DNA from: Apteryx mantelli
Lineage: Eukaryota > Chordata > Aves > Apterygiformes > Apterygidae
Direction of reading: 5' to 3'
Length of the DNA stretch: 64,000 bases
NCBI RefSeq assembly: GCF_036417845.1
Contig: NC_089991.1
Location: 13,299,001-13,363,000, forward strand
Numbering within the stretch: the stretch's first letter is position 1; each line of letters begins with the position of its first letter. Positions 63,241 through 64,000 of this stretch are shown here, in pieces. Under the pieces are notes generated by a model that was not told the origin of the DNA, searched no databases, and was given only the letters and a program-made list of their open reading frames with translations. The position numbers and the translations under genes are program-made.

Positions 63241-64000
63241 TTGAAGTCTTTGCCAATTCCTTAAGTGCTTTAACTTCAACGTTAGAGATTTCTTTTTAAA
63301 TCTTCTTAGGCCTGTTTCCGACGCATCATTTTACATGTCTGTGTGCACAAACTGCATTTCTAAAATTAAGAATTCCAGTAGCCTTAAAAGCAAATGGAAA
63401 AACTTTTTTATTTTTACCTATGAATGGTTGCATTCAGAGTCCTGAATTTCTCTTTATCGGTGTTATTAGAGAGGGAGAAAAGCTGCCATTTTGAGGGGCC
63501 TGGAGCCTGAAGCTGTTGCCTATCAGCACTGCGAGAGTCCCAAGTTCAGACCTCTGCTCCGTTCCAGGCAGAGAACAAGAGTTCAACTTCCAGGAATAGT
63601 TTTGGCCTCTTTCAGGTTCGGTTTCTGTTTTGAGACCACCAGTGAGGCTGTCGGTCTGGTGGCGGCATTTAGTGAGTGGCTCGTGGGAACCAAACACAGC
63701 CACGGAAACAATAATGATTCTCAAGTGCCAAAAATTCCTGCTTGCAGAGAGCCCTGAGCCGGGGGTTTCACAGGTCAGGTCAGTGGCTTCCCACTGACTC
63801 AATCCCAGCCAGGACCAGTTTATATCCAAGCCTGGACAGGATAAAAGGTCGAGAGCAGCATTTCCATTTGTGTTGGCTCTCGGGCTCCGTTTCTGTTTAG
63901 TCACTGGCTGAGTTCTGAATTCCGCCTGCAGCGTCACTGTCTGTGGGTTTCCCATGGGCTGGAGAGGCTATTACCAAGGAGCAGTTGGAATTTTAATTAC
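63241..64000. other. Gene-free end of the window
   Basis: AT-rich at first, then mixed. No exon, RNA gene or repeat recognised. Confidence 0.4.

Noticed and set aside
61121-64000. Search for RPS14 or CD74, the expected neighbours upstream of NDST1
   Set aside because: No ribosomal protein or invariant-chain sequence recognised in any frame.

Overview
The window looks like nuclear DNA of a sauropsid vertebrate, most probably a bird: spliced genes with GT-AG introns, several CpG-rich blocks, few interspersed repeats, and two short CR1 LINE fragments of the kind common in birds, crocodilians and turtles. Nothing in it looks prokaryotic, viral or plasmid-borne. The species cannot be named from the sequence alone.

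One protein-coding gene can be supported. It is NDST1 (bifunctional heparan sulfate N-deacetylase/N-sulfotransferase 1), on the minus strand. Fourteen coding exons lie between 33954 (ATG) and 20699 (TAG). All junctions are GT-AG with consistent phase and give a 2634-nt open frame of 877 residues, against 882 in human NDST1 as I remember it. The predicted protein is complete: a cytoplasmic tail, one signal-anchor helix, a lumenal N-deacetylase domain and a C-terminal PAPS-dependent sulfotransferase domain with its key residues in place.

The transcript can be extended at both ends. The first coding exon carries a 390-nt 5' leader (33955-34344) behind a strong splice acceptor. A candidate non-coding exon 1 ends at a donor at 60684 inside a large CpG island, which implies a first intron of about 26 kb. 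The leader holds a tight series of short upstream ORFs, the last of which has a stop codon overlapping the NDST1 start. At the other end, an AATAAA signal (minus strand, 18226-18231) followed by a G/T-rich stretch suggests a 3' UTR of about 2.5 kb.

Layout: 1-18204 is gene-free in my reading, with five CpG-rich blocks, an AT-rich island (11130-11720) and one CR1 relic. 18205-20698 is the 3' UTR. 20699-33954 holds the coding exons. 33955-34344 is the 5' leader. 34345-60683 is intron 1, with a secondary CpG block near 37 kb, microsatellites and an old inverted-repeat element near 52.9 kb. 59850-61120 is the promoter CpG island, and 61120-64000 is upstream flank with an ancient repeat relic. In human the gene beyond the NDST1 3' end is SYNPO, and those beyond its 5' end are RPS14 and CD74. 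I could not identify coding sequence for any of these here.

I found no undescribed multi-gene system. The most interesting signals are the packed uORFs of the NDST1 leader, a possible alternative splice acceptor that would remove most of them, a possible second first exon, and old repeat relics with inverted-repeat structure.
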